Source: Takifugu bimaculatus
Lineage: Eukaryota; Chordata; Actinopteri; Tetraodontiformes; Tetraodontidae
Assembly (NCBI GenBank): GCA_004026145.2
Contig: CP034985.2
Location: 9,444,424-9,508,423, forward strand
Reading direction: 5' to 3'
DNA length: 64,000 bases
Under the pieces are notes generated by a model that was given only the letters and a program-made list of their open reading frames with translations, ran no database searches and was not told where the DNA came from. The position numbers and the translations under genes were made by a program. How positions within the stretch are numbered: position 1 is the stretch's first letter; each line of letters opens with the position of its first letter. Shown in pieces: positions 12,688 to 25,302 of this stretch.

Positions 12688-15283
12688 CATAGATGCTCCC
12701 ATAGAGTGATGGTTATCAAAAGGTTCCCAGGAGCTTTAGCTGTCCAGGGAATGACAGCGATGGGGTGCGAGCAGATCTTCTGCACGACGCGTTGAAGATG
12801 ACAGAAAGGCGGATGATTTGTTGAAAGCTGGTTTGTTGGCAAATCCTCAGCCGTATATGACAGCAAGCATCTGTCAGGAGCAACACAGGATTACCATTTG
12901 TATTTTAACCATTGTGTCCGGTCGGAGCGGCCAGCGATTCGCTCGACAACAAAAGATATCTGATATTCCGAGCCCCCAGATATATTTGGCTAGGCCTTGG
13001 CGCATAGCTGACATTAGTGGAAATGTTGCATTTGTGATACACCCTGGCTGGGGGCCATGGGAAATATTGAACAACTGTGGAAATTAGACAACATCCTGTG
13101 GTGGAGAGAGTAAAAAAAAACGACCAAACAAACCGGGAGATACAAAGATGTGTTGGGGTATCTATTTGTGGATGGCGAGTGCCTTGAAAATAGCGAGACT
13201 ATTGGGTTTCAATATAAGCCCCCCTCTCTGAGCTGGAGCTTTCTGTGAATGAGGCCCAGGTTCCTATCACACCCAGCCTGAGCGCTGATTTTAGAACACA
13301 GGTGCTGACCTTAGTGGAGCAGCTTGTGCTTGCAGCAGAGGAAAATGAACCCCTCGCACTCCCTGATGGGCGCTCAGCGGCCACACAGAGGCTTCAGCAC
13401 TGTCATATAAGGACCCAGAAGTACTTTATGATGACTTGGAAGATGAAAAACAAGTAGCGGAGACCGCCCTTGGAGCTCTGAGGAGTCCAGAAAACCACAC
13501 AAGAGTGTTGAAAATCTACTTTAATAGATGCATTCGGGCTGGTTCTGCCTTTAATTTCTTTTCTCTACAATGGGCTTTGTAAAATGAAATCATATTAAAA
13601 TTCCAACGATAGAAATTCCAGTGAATTGGTCTTAAATTTCTTCATGATGTTATAAGGACATTGCTCGTATAAAATCCGATCTCATCTACAATTCAGAAAG
13701 TAAAATCCTTTTTTTGCTCTTCCAGGGAATTAATAATAAATAAAACACTCTATTGCTTAGAATAGATGAATATAATAGAATAATGTTGCACAGTTTTCTG
13801 ATAAAATAAATAACAGAGATCAGAGATGAAGATTCCCATGTGCATGCCTGTGTCTTATGAGGTTTTGGAGCTATGCTAGAAAAACAAAGATGCACAAAAC
13901 CCCCCAAAGGGTCTTCAAATAAACTTCCTACAACCTTGTTGTTGGGGGTAATAAAAATGGCTTTTGGTGGAGGTGAGTGGTTACTCAGACACCAGCGGAC
14001 GTCACTTTTTCCTACGGCGTCAGTGATCCCAGGGAAGCGCGGGAGGCTAACGGGGATGAAACTCAACCTTGGCTTCAGCTGTGGCTGGTGGCCTGCTCCG
14101 ACTGCTGTTCTGACTGCTCCGCTGAACCCAATAAAACATGCATCCAGTTGCTTCTCCGTTTTTCTCCCATTTTTTTTTTCCTCCAAAAAGAAGCCATTGA
14201 CATTCGGCGTAAAATACACTGGGTGGGGGCCGAGCAGAGGAGAGGCAGGGGTGTAGGGTGTCTCGAGCCCAGTGTGAACAGCTGAGAGGTGTGATTTCAC
14301 AGGCTGGCTCCCCCCTGTCAGGGCTCTGATTGGGCCGGACAGGAGGCGCAGGAGAGGCCCGGGCTTCTAAAGGACACCAACAGGTGGGAGGCCTCTTTGG
14401 AGGGGGGCGCTCCTGGCGGGATAGAAAAGGGCCGATCTGCAAGGCCTGCCACAATCCACCGGCCAGAAACGGAGGAAGATGGTTGATGGCGGGAGAGCAG
14501 AGGCGGTTCTGGAGAGGCTGAAGGGTAGTCAGAGCCTCTGTGGGGGCAACAAGGGCAGTTCAGGAGAAAGTTGAGATGAGATCTTTTCTTTTTCTGTATT
14601 TCTGCACAGCAACGTCTGCTAGAGTTCATTTGCTCTCAGCCTTCAAATTTTGTGCTCTTAAACAAACTCCTGGTCAGACCAGTTGTTGCTGGGTTTTTAC
14701 GATAGACGCGGCACAAAGTTGCCAAGGCCGACGCCTCACACAGGTGAGGGGGGGGGGGGGGGGGGGCAGAGGCGCGATAGAGGAAATAACGTCAGTCATT
14801 GACAGAATGGTAAGGAACTCTGAAGGCCATTTGGCTGGGAGATGGTTGATGTAGCAGTGGTCAGATTCAGTGTAGGAGATGGAGCCCGCTGACCTCCCCG
14901 AGGTCAGTACAACAGCAGAACCGTTCAGAGGAGGCGCAGCGGGCCCAGAGAGGTGAGTCAGAAATTGATTTAACTGTGTTTATTGTCAAGGGTCAGAATG
15001 AGTCATGATGGTAGACAGAGGACATAGCGTGACCTTTAGCCACTGGAAGCCCCATTTTCACCCTCCTGAGTTATTTAAGCTGAGGGGAATTAAGCATAAC
15101 AAAATTGGCGTGACCTGGCAAAGAGCTGCTGGGCTATTTAGCAGCAGCGCTCTGAAATCACCCTTTAAAAGCCCCTCTATCGACTGTAATTATATGGTTT
15201 TAGAGTCAGCCATGCAGTCGCGCACCGTCACAGCTACCCAGCGTGAAGCCACATTTGTTCATGCTCCTACATGTTGGTGTGAC

Positions 15284-15294
15284 TGTGTGTGTGT

Positions 15295-15325
<31 letters not shown>

Positions 15326-15326
15326 G
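15284..15326. repeat. (TG)n followed by an 18-base poly-G tract
   Basis: About 13 TG units pass directly into a long G homopolymer. Other G homopolymers occur near 14749-14766 and 15790-15802. Confidence 0.9.
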
Positions 15327-16599
15327 TTGCTACGCCTCCTGTGAATCCAGTTGTTGCCCCTTGTGAGGACATGCTTCCTTATATCCCCATATTAATACAC
15401 CACTTATGGAATGTAAGGAAGTGTGTGGTTACAAAGAGGACACAAGCGCCGACCCCAAGAGAAGACGTTTCTGATTCTTTCGTCAGAAATGGACCGGTGT
15501 GGTGGTGGTTCGGGCGGGGGGTTGTTAGCGCATGTGTGATTGTGCGAGGACGACAGGTGAAAGGCACGTGTGCCGTCAGATCCCAGGGAAGCGCCAATGG
15601 GGTCTCCGGGACTCCTTGAAAACTGGCCGCCCTGCCCCAACGGCTGATGGTGGAGGGGGATTGACGGAGCACAGCTGTCACCCGTTATAGCAACCACAGG
15701 ACCGTCCAAAAAGGAAAAGAGGGGTGGTGTGGAGCTGTCACCGGGGGGTGAAGGGTCAACGCTGTTGGCTGGAGCTGGAATGAAATTGAGGGGGGGGGGG
15801 GGCAACGTGGATGTTTATTTGAAAATTAAAGATGATTTTCTCTCTGTGTTCCAGCAGTCTGAGGAGGATGCGCCAGCCTTACAGATGATGACCGCCGTCT
15901 TTATCTGTCATCTTTGTCGTTTCCTTCCTTTTTCCTGTGTCCTCACCCCCGCTAACCTTCCTTCCCTCCCTCCCGCTCTCTCTGGCTCCTGCAGCTGAAG
16001 CAGCACGCCTTGCTGTGGCTGGTCAAACGGAACCAAGTCAGGTGTTTCTGTGAGGTTTGGTCCCCTTCAACCAGCTACTGCGTTGGCACACAGCGGCATG
16101 GAAGCAAAGGCACAGTGGCATTGTGATGTGTGGTCTGTCGATAGTAACAGGTTTTCAGGTTTTGGTTTTATTTTCTTCAGTGTCTTGTTTCCTTTTTAAC
16201 ACATGTATGGTAATAAAAGGCTGATGACACCATGCACCTCGTCTTACTGTCAGTTTTTTACCATTTAAAACTCGTTTTTGTTGCAAAACAGATGTCGAAA
16301 CAGCTGTAATTATGCTTTAATTGTGCTGAAATTCTGATTTTGAATATGACGTTTCAAAGTTACAAAGTAAACACTTTTGTTTTTGCCAGATGTGCAAATT
16401 GTGACAAAACCATCTGCAACTAAAATACATTTGCAATAAATTAATCCAGGAATATTACCAGAGGGAACCAAATCCTTTTCTGTAGTGTTACATTTAAAAA
16501 AAAAAAAAAAAAAAAGAATCCCACACAACCCTGGCACATTAACAATCCGATTATTTTAAAAAGTGAAGCTTATAAAAATAAATTATCAATTTCTTACAC

Positions 16600-17085
16600 A
16601 AGAATAAGCTCTGTCCTGGGATGTCCCCTGGACTCGGTGGAGGTGGTGGGAAACGGGAGGATGATGGCTAAGCTGTCATCCATGTTGAACAACACGTCCC
16701 ACCCCCTACAGGACACCCTGACAGCACTGGGCAGCTCCTTCAGTGAGCGGCTGCTCCACCCTCGCTGTGTGAAGGAGAGGTATCGCAGATCTTTCCTGTC
16801 GGCTGCTGTCAGACTGCACAATAAACATAATGCCCGCTAGCACAATCTGAATAATATATATTCTGATATGTATATTGTATTCACCCTCTGTACTATGTAC
16901 AGGTATACAGGGGCCGAGTATCTATTTACCTGGATTATTGTAAATATATATCCTCTTTGTATATTCCAAATTCTATTCTATTCTATTTTCTTATTTTTCT
17001 GTGCGTGCTCTTGCTGTTGTTGCACTGTAAATTTCCCCGTGTGGGACAATAAAGGACCTGAATCTGAATCTGAATCTGAATCTGA
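16600..17085 (+). mobile_element. 5'-truncated non-LTR retrotransposon (L2/Rex-like LINE 3' end)
   Basis: The plus strand encodes the tail of a reverse-transcriptase ORF. Residues such as HPLQDTLTALGSSFSERL and ERYRRSFLSAAVRLHN are followed by a stop near 16840. This resembles the C-terminal end of fish L2/Maui-type LINEs as I remember them. Downstream comes a 3' UTR ending in TGCACTGTAAATTTCCCCGT and GGGACAATAAAGG, then a short (CTGAAT)n-type tandem tail, which is typical of these elements. Only about 0.5 kb remains, so it is a dead 5'-truncated copy. The exact clade is uncertain. Confidence 0.75.
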
Positions 17086-17309
17086 AAAAACGATATGTCT
17101 CACAAAACTATAACAAAGCACGTTGTATGGTGTAGAACACAGAAATAAATGCTTTTAAACCCTCCAATAGCTGTTAAACTTGGAATAATTTGTCAAATGT
17201 GTCCTTGTGAACGAGAGCAGATCAACATTCGTCCTCCAGGGGGCAGCACACCTGTTCCAGGATTGTTGTTTGTCCAGCAGCAGAGGAAGAAGAAGGCGGC
17301 GTCGTAAAC

Positions 17310-20300
17310 ATGGACGACACCGGAGAGACAGGTGAGTTTAGAAGAGTTTTAAAGCTGCAATTCGTAGCCGTCCCCACATATTTTGATACGTTTTCGTATG
17401 CCCACTTAAGATTGAACCATCTTTTTATCATTTGGATTCCGCGTTTGTGTGTGCTTTTGGGTCCTGACAAAATTCTTTTGGAAATATGGCACTGCTGCTA
17501 ATGTTAGCATGTCAACGGGACCACCGCGCCTGTCACAATGTTAACGTCTGGCATTAACACGACGTTGCATCATTTTTTTAGTTTATGAACGACGAGAATT
17601 TGATGATATATCAGCTGTCACTGAAAGGGAGGTTTGTGTCGACTCCTTGGTGCTGTCTGGGATGTTCAGAGACATAATGTGAGACCGACCTTGGTTATCG
17701 GTGTGATTAAATATGAATGCACTGGTGGTTTTTGCAGAGGGCTCTCACGGGAACGATGGCGTCGAACGAGCAAAGGTTCGTGTTCAAAACTTGTCAAGAT
17801 CTCGTCTGGGACCTTTTTTGGACCAGACTGTAATGTGTTCTCTGTGCTGTTGTGCAGAAAGAGGGGAAAGAGTTGACAAAAGAGGAGAAGCAGCGCTTAA
17901 GGAAAGAGAAGAAACAGAAGAAAGGCAAAGACAAGAAGGAGGACAAGACATCACAATCTGGTGAGAAAGAAAAGTCTGTTGCTTCATCTCCTCCAGCTCC
18001 CCAGCCTTCTGCACAAAACACAGCTCAGAAAGGTATTTAAAGAGAGTAATTCCACGTTCTTCACTACCGCTGTTATTGGTGCATTAGTAGGGTCTCTCCC
18101 TGTCTCAGCCACTTCAGCAGTGCCTGCTTCAGTTCCTGTGCCTGCCTCCGAAAGTGCTGTCCCGGCAGATAAGCCAGCTAAGAGCAAAGCTGAGTTGAAA
18201 GCAGAGAGACGAGCTCGGCAAGAGGCTGAGCGGGCGTCCAAACAGGGCAAGAAGGGAGAAGCGGGCCAGCAGGTTGCCACGGCCAAAGCCAAAGTGCAGC
18301 CAAATGAGCTGCAGCCAGGTACTGCATCATTCCCCACGTCTGCAAAAACAGAAAAAAAAATCATTTGTGCTGGAAGAAAAATCCCATTTTTCACTTTTAG
18401 TGGTGAAGAGACTTCCAGAACATATCCAGGCTGACAACCCAGAGGTTTTAAGAAAACAAGCCAAGAAATTTGAAAAGAAGCAGGTGGGTTACTACGTGTG
18501 CCATCTCTAAAAACAAAAGGTTTATAAATGCTTGTATTTACATGACACAGAGGTATGAATCACCCACATTCAAACTGATATTTCAATCGCACATAATAAT
18601 GTGATTATACCAAACATTTCTTCCAGACACCAGATTACAATGCTGCTACAAAGGTTTGACCTTTTTAGATGTGTGCCATTGATGTTTGAACTTTTGTTTC
18701 CCGTGCCTACCGCTTGCTGTGCAGGATGGTGTCTGTATACCTGTGAGCGTCTCAACGTCTGGATCTTAACTGTATGTGCTTCATCTCTTTTTCCTCTGCT
18801 GTATTTCAGATCCCTCTCCGCTCCGATTATGGTTACAAAGTCAGTCTTTTTTCGCATCTCCACCAGTACAGTCGCAAATCTCCCCTGACACAGAAAATCA
18901 GGTAAAACAAGCCAAAAGAATAATAATGATTCAGCGTAGATAATGTGCATTCATTTATTGACTTTTTTGGGCTGCTGCAGCATTCCTTCCACAGTTATTC
19001 ATCCTGCTATCGTTCGACTGGGACTCCAGTATTCCCAGGGAATCGTAGCAGGCTCCAACGCTCGTTCTGTTGCCCTGCTGCATGCCTTCAAACAGGTATG
19101 GATCATTGAAATCTGTCCAGGAACATTTATCATCAGTCAGCAGCACCGTATTAGAGGTTGCAGTGTTTACTTTCCCCCCCACAGGTAATAAGGGATTATA
19201 CCACACCACCAAATGAAGAGCTTTCGAGAGATTTGGTGAACAGGTTAAAACCTTACATCAGGTAAAAAAACAAACAAACCCCAAAACATTTCAATCATTG
19301 AGTAATCATTAAAGTGTTCTACAGTAATAACCCTTTCCTTGTGTTTTGTTGTAGTTTTTTAAATCAATGTCGCCCCCTGTCAGCCAGCATGGGTAATGCC
19401 ATCAAATACATTAAGAAAGAGATCTCACATATTTCCAGCAATTGCAAAGAAGAAGAGGTGATTTCCCCTCAGTTTTCCTGATAATTTACATCTTATTTTG
19501 TCGCTGACATTCAGCAGCACAGTACATTCAATAAGTAGAGTTTGTTTATTTAGGCAAAAAGCAACCTGCTGGAATGCATCGAGTCCTATATCAATGAGAA
19601 GATCATCCTCGCTGCTAAAGCTATTGCCAAGTTTTCCATTGAAAAGATCAGTGATGGAGATGTCATCCTAGTCTACGGATGGTAAGATATTTATAGCCGA
19701 CCTTGTTTGAAAAATCCCCAGTCTAATCGGCAACTTCCTGTCACTAAACACTTCCCGATAGCATCTCTCCTTCCGCCTTCCTCACTAACATCCTTCAATC
19801 ACCACCCTTTTTTCCCCCAGCTCGTCACTGGTCAACCACATCCTACACGAGGCCTTTGAGAAGGGCAGGAAATTCCGTGTCATTGTGGTGGACAGCAGGC
19901 CCCGCCTGGAGGGTCGGGAGGCCTTGAGACGTCTTGTCCAAAGAGGCATCAGCTGCACCTATGTCCTTATCTCAGCTGTCTCTTACATCCTTCCGGAGGT
20001 CAAAGCTTATTTATGTTGCCCCATGTTCTTTTTTCTTTTGATGTTTCAACGTTTCTCACCTCCATCTTGGACCTCGTAGGTGTCAAAGGTTTTCCTGGGT
20101 GCCCATGCGCTGCTGGCCAATGGTTACGTGATGTCTCGTGTGGGGACATCTCAGATTGCTCTGGTTTCAAAAGCCTTTAACGTACCCGTGCTGGTGTGTT
20201 GCGAGACCTACAAGTTCTGCGAGAGGGTGCAGACGGATTCCTTTGTGTCAAACTGAACTGGGTATGAAGAAGATGACCAGAGGCTTGTGGCGGTTTGAGC

Positions 20301-20539
20301 CAAAGACATGAGAAATTTATTTTTATCCATCCTTTTCAGATGACCCCGATGACCTCATCGTGACTCGCGCAGGGAAGAGGCAGCTCGAGCACTGGCAGGA
20401 AGTGCCGTCTCTGGGCCTACTGAACCTGGTGTATGACGTCACGCCGCCGGATTTAGTAGACATAGTCATCACGGAGCTGGGAATGATCCCGTGCACGTCG
20501 GTGCCTGTGGTGCTACGAGTCAAAAATGTGGACCAGTGA
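17310..20539 (+). CDS. eif2b4: eIF2B delta subunit, EIF2B4 (13 exons, apparent frame break in exon 12)
   Basis: Exons: 17310-17331, 17738-17775, 17858-18032, 18109-18318, 18401-18483, 18810-18901, 18981-19095, 19185-19261, 19355-19457, 19554-19681, 19821-19998, 20080-20261 and 20340-20539. Omitting one extra T the total is 1602 nt (533 aa; human about 523). The N-terminal third is a lysine-rich charged region. From about residue 190 the conserved eIF2B alpha/beta/delta regulatory fold follows, including GLQYSQGIVAGSNAR, YTTPPNEELSRDLV, SRVGTSQIALV, CCETYKFCERVQTD and LGMIPCTSVPVVLRVK. The protein is part of the decameric nucleotide exchange factor that reloads eIF2 with GTP and is the target of eIF2-alpha-phosphate inhibition. 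All phases agree except exon 12, where FVSN is followed by TGA at 20254-20256; deleting the T at 20254 restores the conserved NEL-DDPDD junction. Polyadenylation signal at 20588-20593. Convergent with atraid. Confidence 0.95.
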
Positions 20540-21372
20540 GGTGGAGCGACTTTGGACACCATGCAGAATACCATGCTTTTAGCATGCAATAAATGTATAT
20601 CTGAAAATGGCAAACACTTTTTAACCAGAATCCATGTCTTTTACATATTTCAGGATTAATTATCTTAAGTTGATGCTCTCTGCAAACATTTCTACCTAAC
20701 AAAATTTGATCCTGTGAAGGAGTAAATCTCAAGTGCTAAACAGGAGAATTGATCATGTTTTTAAATATTTCTGTATTCACAATTGGGACACTCCAGCACT
20801 CAATATTTACAACTTGGATATAATAACTCAAACAAAACCACCAAAAAAAAGTTTAACTGTGTTTTATTTAAATCGTTTTGGGACGGAACCTCAGGTTTCC
20901 GTCGATTGGCAGACATTTTCCACGTTACCAGAGGCGGTAATCATATTCTGCTTTTGAATTTCCCAGAAGACACCAGAGGTTGAAGTGTTCGATCTGTGTC
21001 TAATCGTGCACAAACCTGGACAGCAAAAGTCAGTTAAAGATTTCCATCGTGGTTGCGTTAAAGTGCGTGAAAGCCCGAAGCACGGCTAATAATGCATTTA
21101 ACAAGTCACATGACAGTCTTGGCTTTTATGTGTTCCTGAAGTAAACATTTCATTAAATGCTACAAACCCCATCTAAATATATCTTTAAGAATATGTACAG
21201 CACACGTTCAGTGCGCGTCAGGTAAAAAGCAACTAAAAGTCAGTGAAGGACCCCGTCTTTAAAATGTCAGTTTGCAAGTAAAAAAAGTAACAGCTTGCTC
21301 GAAAATTGGGCAATAAATTTTTAAAAAAAAATAAAAGGCAGTGTAACACAAACACGGGGACTGTTTCTCTGT

Positions 21373-23939
21373 TCAGCCTCGTTTGACATGACGCCTCTGG
21401 GTGAACCACAGCAGGAAAGAGATCGCAGCTGTAAAGGCTCCAAGGGGCCCAAACACCTGGAAGATGGGGAACTGGCCCTGCGGTGGGTGGACATACAAGT
21501 TTAAAATCATTACTCATGCGCCATCTTGGATTCGGAGAGCGCCGTTAGCAGGACTGACCTCCCGGAGACACTTGTACCCGTGGTGGTCGTCGGTGCAGCT
21601 GCATTCGAAGAAGCCGGGGCCGTAGGGAGCACACAGAGAGTTCTCGGGACAGGAGAAGGCTGTGGACCATCAGGTTTTTATAGAGATCAACAACATGTCG
21701 GGCGTCATCTTGAGCAACTCGGTGGGGAACTTACACAGTTGTCCTGTCTGGTTGCACACATCCATCTGGCCTCTGCAAACACGGTTCCCCTCTTCCAGAT
21801 CTACCTTTTCCCATGAAGCATTGCCTCCTGGACACGATACATCTGGTGGCAAAATCCTTGAAACATACAAAAAGTCTGTAAGTGAACGCCTGCATGATAA
21901 GTTGCTTTTTAGCATTTTTAAAATTTTGTTAAAACATACGTACATATAATTTAAATCAAGAAATCCTTGAAATGTTGCATCACTAATGTTGACCATTGGG
22001 TTAAGGGAGAGGTCGCTGCAAAGACAAAGACTTTCACGTACACTACATGCACTGGTCAACAGCAAAAAAGGTTTTCCAACTGTCTGCATGTTGTTCCAGA
22101 CAATCTTTAAAAGGAATATGTATCATACAGTATGAATAGTGATGGTGCTCCTGGGAGATCATTGATGTGAGTTAGGGAACAATTGGACAGATCCAACCTG
22201 TGGGGAAAAACAGAAAATAATAGATCACTAAACATCAGTGTGTGCGCCAGCATTAGAGACCAGGGAGCCATTTCAGAAAGCAGGTTTAGTGAAATGTTAG
22301 TTAACCCAGAGATGTTGAAGCCTGCAGACTGAAGGCAGTGGTGCCTGGGGTGTCTGTATCTCACAGCCAGTTGATGTTAAAGGAGAATAGTATATAAGGT
22401 ATAATTATTATTTTATTATAGCTCTAAATAAAACCGTTACATTTTTTTTTACTACATTGCTGTTAGAGTAAACCTTAAATTTAATTAACTTTATCTTTAA
22501 CTGGCAACCCCAGTTTAAGAGTGGGAAACAGTGAACTACTGTACATGTGATTAAACATAGGTCACAGATTACTTCCCTGCCACTGTGAACCTATCTGTGA
22601 GGCAGATTTGAGAGTAATAGAATCAGATTTGAGAGTAATAGAATCAGTATAATCATTACCAGACACCATATCAGCCTCTGGAGATACCTGATACAGCAAA
22701 CTGTGAAAGTCCTCCCTGACGCCTCTGAGGCCTCTGGTTGCACTGTGGTTGTCTGCTCACCCAGGCTGTGAAACCTCAATCACTCCTCCTGACTAACGGA
22801 GATGTGTCCTTGGCAGGAGTGCAGTGGGCTTTGGAGGAATTATCTCTCAGGTTTAACCTGCCATTGCTGTTTATTTTCCCATCATTTCAACCCTTCTGCT
22901 TTTTCTTTTGAGTAGCGTCGCCGGCGTATCTTAGCAACAGTAACGCTGCGTTCTGTAGGTTGAGAGAGCTGCATTCGCATAGCAACAGTGACACAGGAAC
23001 GTCACATTGGTCCAGAAGCTAATTCCAGACAGATTTAGATTCTCATGCATGAGCTTAACTCAGAATAACTTTGATGTTGATTGAACTAACTCTTAAACCT
23101 AGTTCTGAGATCAAAAAATGAGTGACAGCTCATAGTTGGACAACCTAGAGTTCACATTTTGATGCAGTTTGTTAAACCTGCACACTGACATGGTGAGAAT
23201 CTATTAAAATAAGTTTTACAACTGATCTGTGTTCTACGTCCTTGAAAGGGTGTGAAAGTTTCACCTGTGTTAAGAATTCTATACAATTGGGAATTTGTTT
23301 TTATGCTGGCGCAACATTGGCGACCTGTGTTCTCCCAGCAAATGTGTATTATAACACTATCACTGAAATGTGGCCAAAAAGATCAAAGCTTTTAAAGATA
23401 AAAGGTCCTCCGGACTCTGGGATATCACCAAAATGTAATCGTTTCTTGGAACAATACTTCTTGAAGATTTACTTAAAAGTCTATATACGTTGCGTTGTTT
23501 TGCTAACAAACAAATGCTGGCTGTCATAACCTCCTCGGTGAAGGTAAAAATAAAAATAATAATAATAATAATAATAATTAAAAAAAATCCTACCCTGTGA
23601 TGCGTTGAGGGTCGCTTGTATTGTCATTTTTTAAGCAGCAACGTCCGTCAATCCGACCAAAAGAGGAGAGGCAAAACTGACCCACTCGGGTGCTGTTTAA
23701 AAGTGTCCCGCTGCAGCGTCCACATATCTGTGATTAGGAAATGGTTGCAAAAAACAATATCCCAACACTCCAATACAGCATACCTCAAAACGGGAATGTG
23801 TGTGGATACGAATCAGCCAAATGACAATGACAAATCTAACTCTCACCTGAATGTCAGTGGACTGATGCCTTGGGACAAAAAATAAATTACAGATAAAAAC
23901 AAACACTGCAGCTGGCAGCTGGCTGCCCCCAGCTTTCAT
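21373..23939 (-). CDS. atraid: ATRAID, all-trans retinoic acid-induced differentiation factor (7 exons)
   Basis: Minus-strand exons are 23939-23847, 23727-23594, 22197-22129, 22015-21944, 21856-21735, 21659-21559 and 21477-21373. They sum to exactly 696 nt (231 aa) with every phase consistent. Exon 1 encodes a signal peptide (MKAGGSQLPAAVFVFICNLF). Exon 2 begins ICGRCSGTL with a cysteine-rich segment. Exons 3-4 hold leucine-rich-like sequence (GLDLSNCSLTHINDLPG). Exons 5-6 hold VSCPGG and an EGF-like unit (FSCPENSLCAPYGPGFFEC, HHGYKC). Exon 7 supplies one transmembrane helix and a basic tail (LLWFTQRRHVKRG). ATRAID is a type I membrane glycoprotein of late endosomes and lysosomes, linked in mammals to retinoid-induced differentiation, osteoblast function and SLC37A3-dependent release of bisphosphonate from lysosomes. 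Open frames in the other registers here are shadows. Confidence 0.93.
22604..22646. repeat. Tandem duplication in atraid intron 2
   Basis: The unit CAGATTTGAGAGTAATAGAA occurs twice in direct succession. Confidence 0.85.
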
Positions 23940-25302
23940 TTTTTCCCCGAACCCGTCGTCTGCGCTGAAGACACGTGACCGGAAACCAGCGCGACAAGAC
24001 AAGTGTGGTTGCGCTGACATTGCGCACACATGCAATTTAGAACATTTATGCAGTATAATGTGTGTCGTATAGAAGATTTTTAAAAATCACAGGAGGATAA
24101 GAACAAACCTGTCTGCCTTGTTTTCTATGAGACTAAAAGATGGGGTTTTTGATTCATTTATAGCTTTTAGTAAACTTTAGGTCGTGACGATAGGAAAGGG
24201 CTATTATTTTCGTCACCTCCCCTTCAAAAGTTTCCGTGTTACTAATGCCATAAGCAAAAATAGATTGTGCACATAAACATAAACTGTCACCTCGATTGTA
24301 AATTGTAGACGCATTTCTTTCTTTCTGTTTCTAATAAATTTTGACTGCGCAGTCACTGTCACTCTGGGGTGTACCAAATAAAGTGGGTATTTTATGTCAG
24401 ATTATTTTATGAGGCATATTTAGTAATATAATATGATTTCGAGAATATTCCCATTTATATATTTTATGTGTATATTATAATACTTTAAGAAAGTCCCGGA
24501 ATTGATGCTAAAAATTATCTTTATTACATTCCCGAATAATGCTCCACCCCCGGCTGTAAAACGATATGGTATAGTCCAGATGGGTTGTTGCAATGCTTCT
24601 TTTAGGATTATCAGACGCGCAGAACACAGGACAGGTTTTGGACCTTAGAATTTCTCCCAATTTTTTTTTAAAGTCATATTTTATCAAGGTCTTCCTCAGT
24701 CGTCGTCTGTATTCTTCTTAATCAAACGTAAGCGAGAGGAGGGGAAATACCCAAACAAAATAATTAATGCAGCTGTCTCTGCTGAAATTTCGAAAGGTTT
24801 GCTAAGACCTCTGCGCTGCTGTTTTTGCAGGGACAAACTGCATCTTTAACCCGCAAACTTAATGCGGTTACGATCATTAATATGGCTAACCGGATTGCTT
24901 GAGACGCTAATGTAACAGTAAACGGTGGCGAGCTGCAGGGTTTTTCTTTTAAAGTGGGCATAAAATACATTTTGACACCAATAGTGAATGAGTAATTACT
25001 TAACACTTGCAACATGGCTGCTGCGGGGACGGCAGTGAGAAAAGTTTGACACTGACGTGGGAGAAGTTTTACGGGGACGCTAGATTGTACATGAGTTGTT
25101 AGCTAGGTATAAAAGTCGTCAGTAGTTCGCTCCAGGCTGCCACAGCTCCTCTCGGACGTGCCAACCAGCGGGTAACCCGTTCTTGAGCCGCCTCCTGTCT
25201 TGGTCAACCCGACTGTCACCGGGGACTCTTTTTTTTCCAAATAAAGGAGGAACCGGTGCCTTCTGCTCCATAGTGAACGTTGTTGGGCTGTGGCCAGCTA
25301 AA
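23940..25302. promoter_or_regulatory. Divergent promoter region between atraid and snx17
   Basis: The two genes read away from each other with 1.36 kb between their start codons, so both promoters and 5' UTRs should lie here. On the atraid side a CACGTGAC element (E-box/CLEAR-like) is at 23972-23979, about 33 bases upstream of the atraid ATG. On the snx17 side the sequence becomes CpG-richer from about 25.0 kb. The centre is AT-rich with no recognisable gene. An (AAT)n tract lies at about 23557-23578, in atraid intron 2 and outside this interval. Confidence 0.6.

Larger units (their letters stand above)
9201..16590. other. Intergenic stretch, mostly without recognised gene
   Basis: No conserved protein was found. 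Several long open frames (for example 13686-14300 minus and 15005-15619 plus) have low-complexity or incoherent content. Weak exon-like fragments occur at about 14869-14952 (ATG at 14879, followed by a GTGAGT donor) and about 15999-16219 (a CTCCTGCAG acceptor with AATAAA at 16213-16218). They do not join into a product I recognise. G-homopolymers, a poly-C tract and GC-rich triplet runs are scattered through it. Confidence 0.5.

Noticed and set aside
13686..14300. 204-codon minus-strand open frame
   Set aside because: There is no recognisable domain, it is AT-rich at one end and low-complexity at the other, and there are no splice partners. It is probably a chance frame.
15005..15619. 204-codon plus-strand open frame
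   Set aside because: It spans the (TG)n/poly-G tract, encodes a Cys-Val run and Gly run there, and shows no family resemblance.
21233..21517. 94-codon minus-strand frame over the end of atraid
   Set aside because: It is the wrong frame. The real last exon (21477-21373) is read in another register and gives the transmembrane helix and basic tail.
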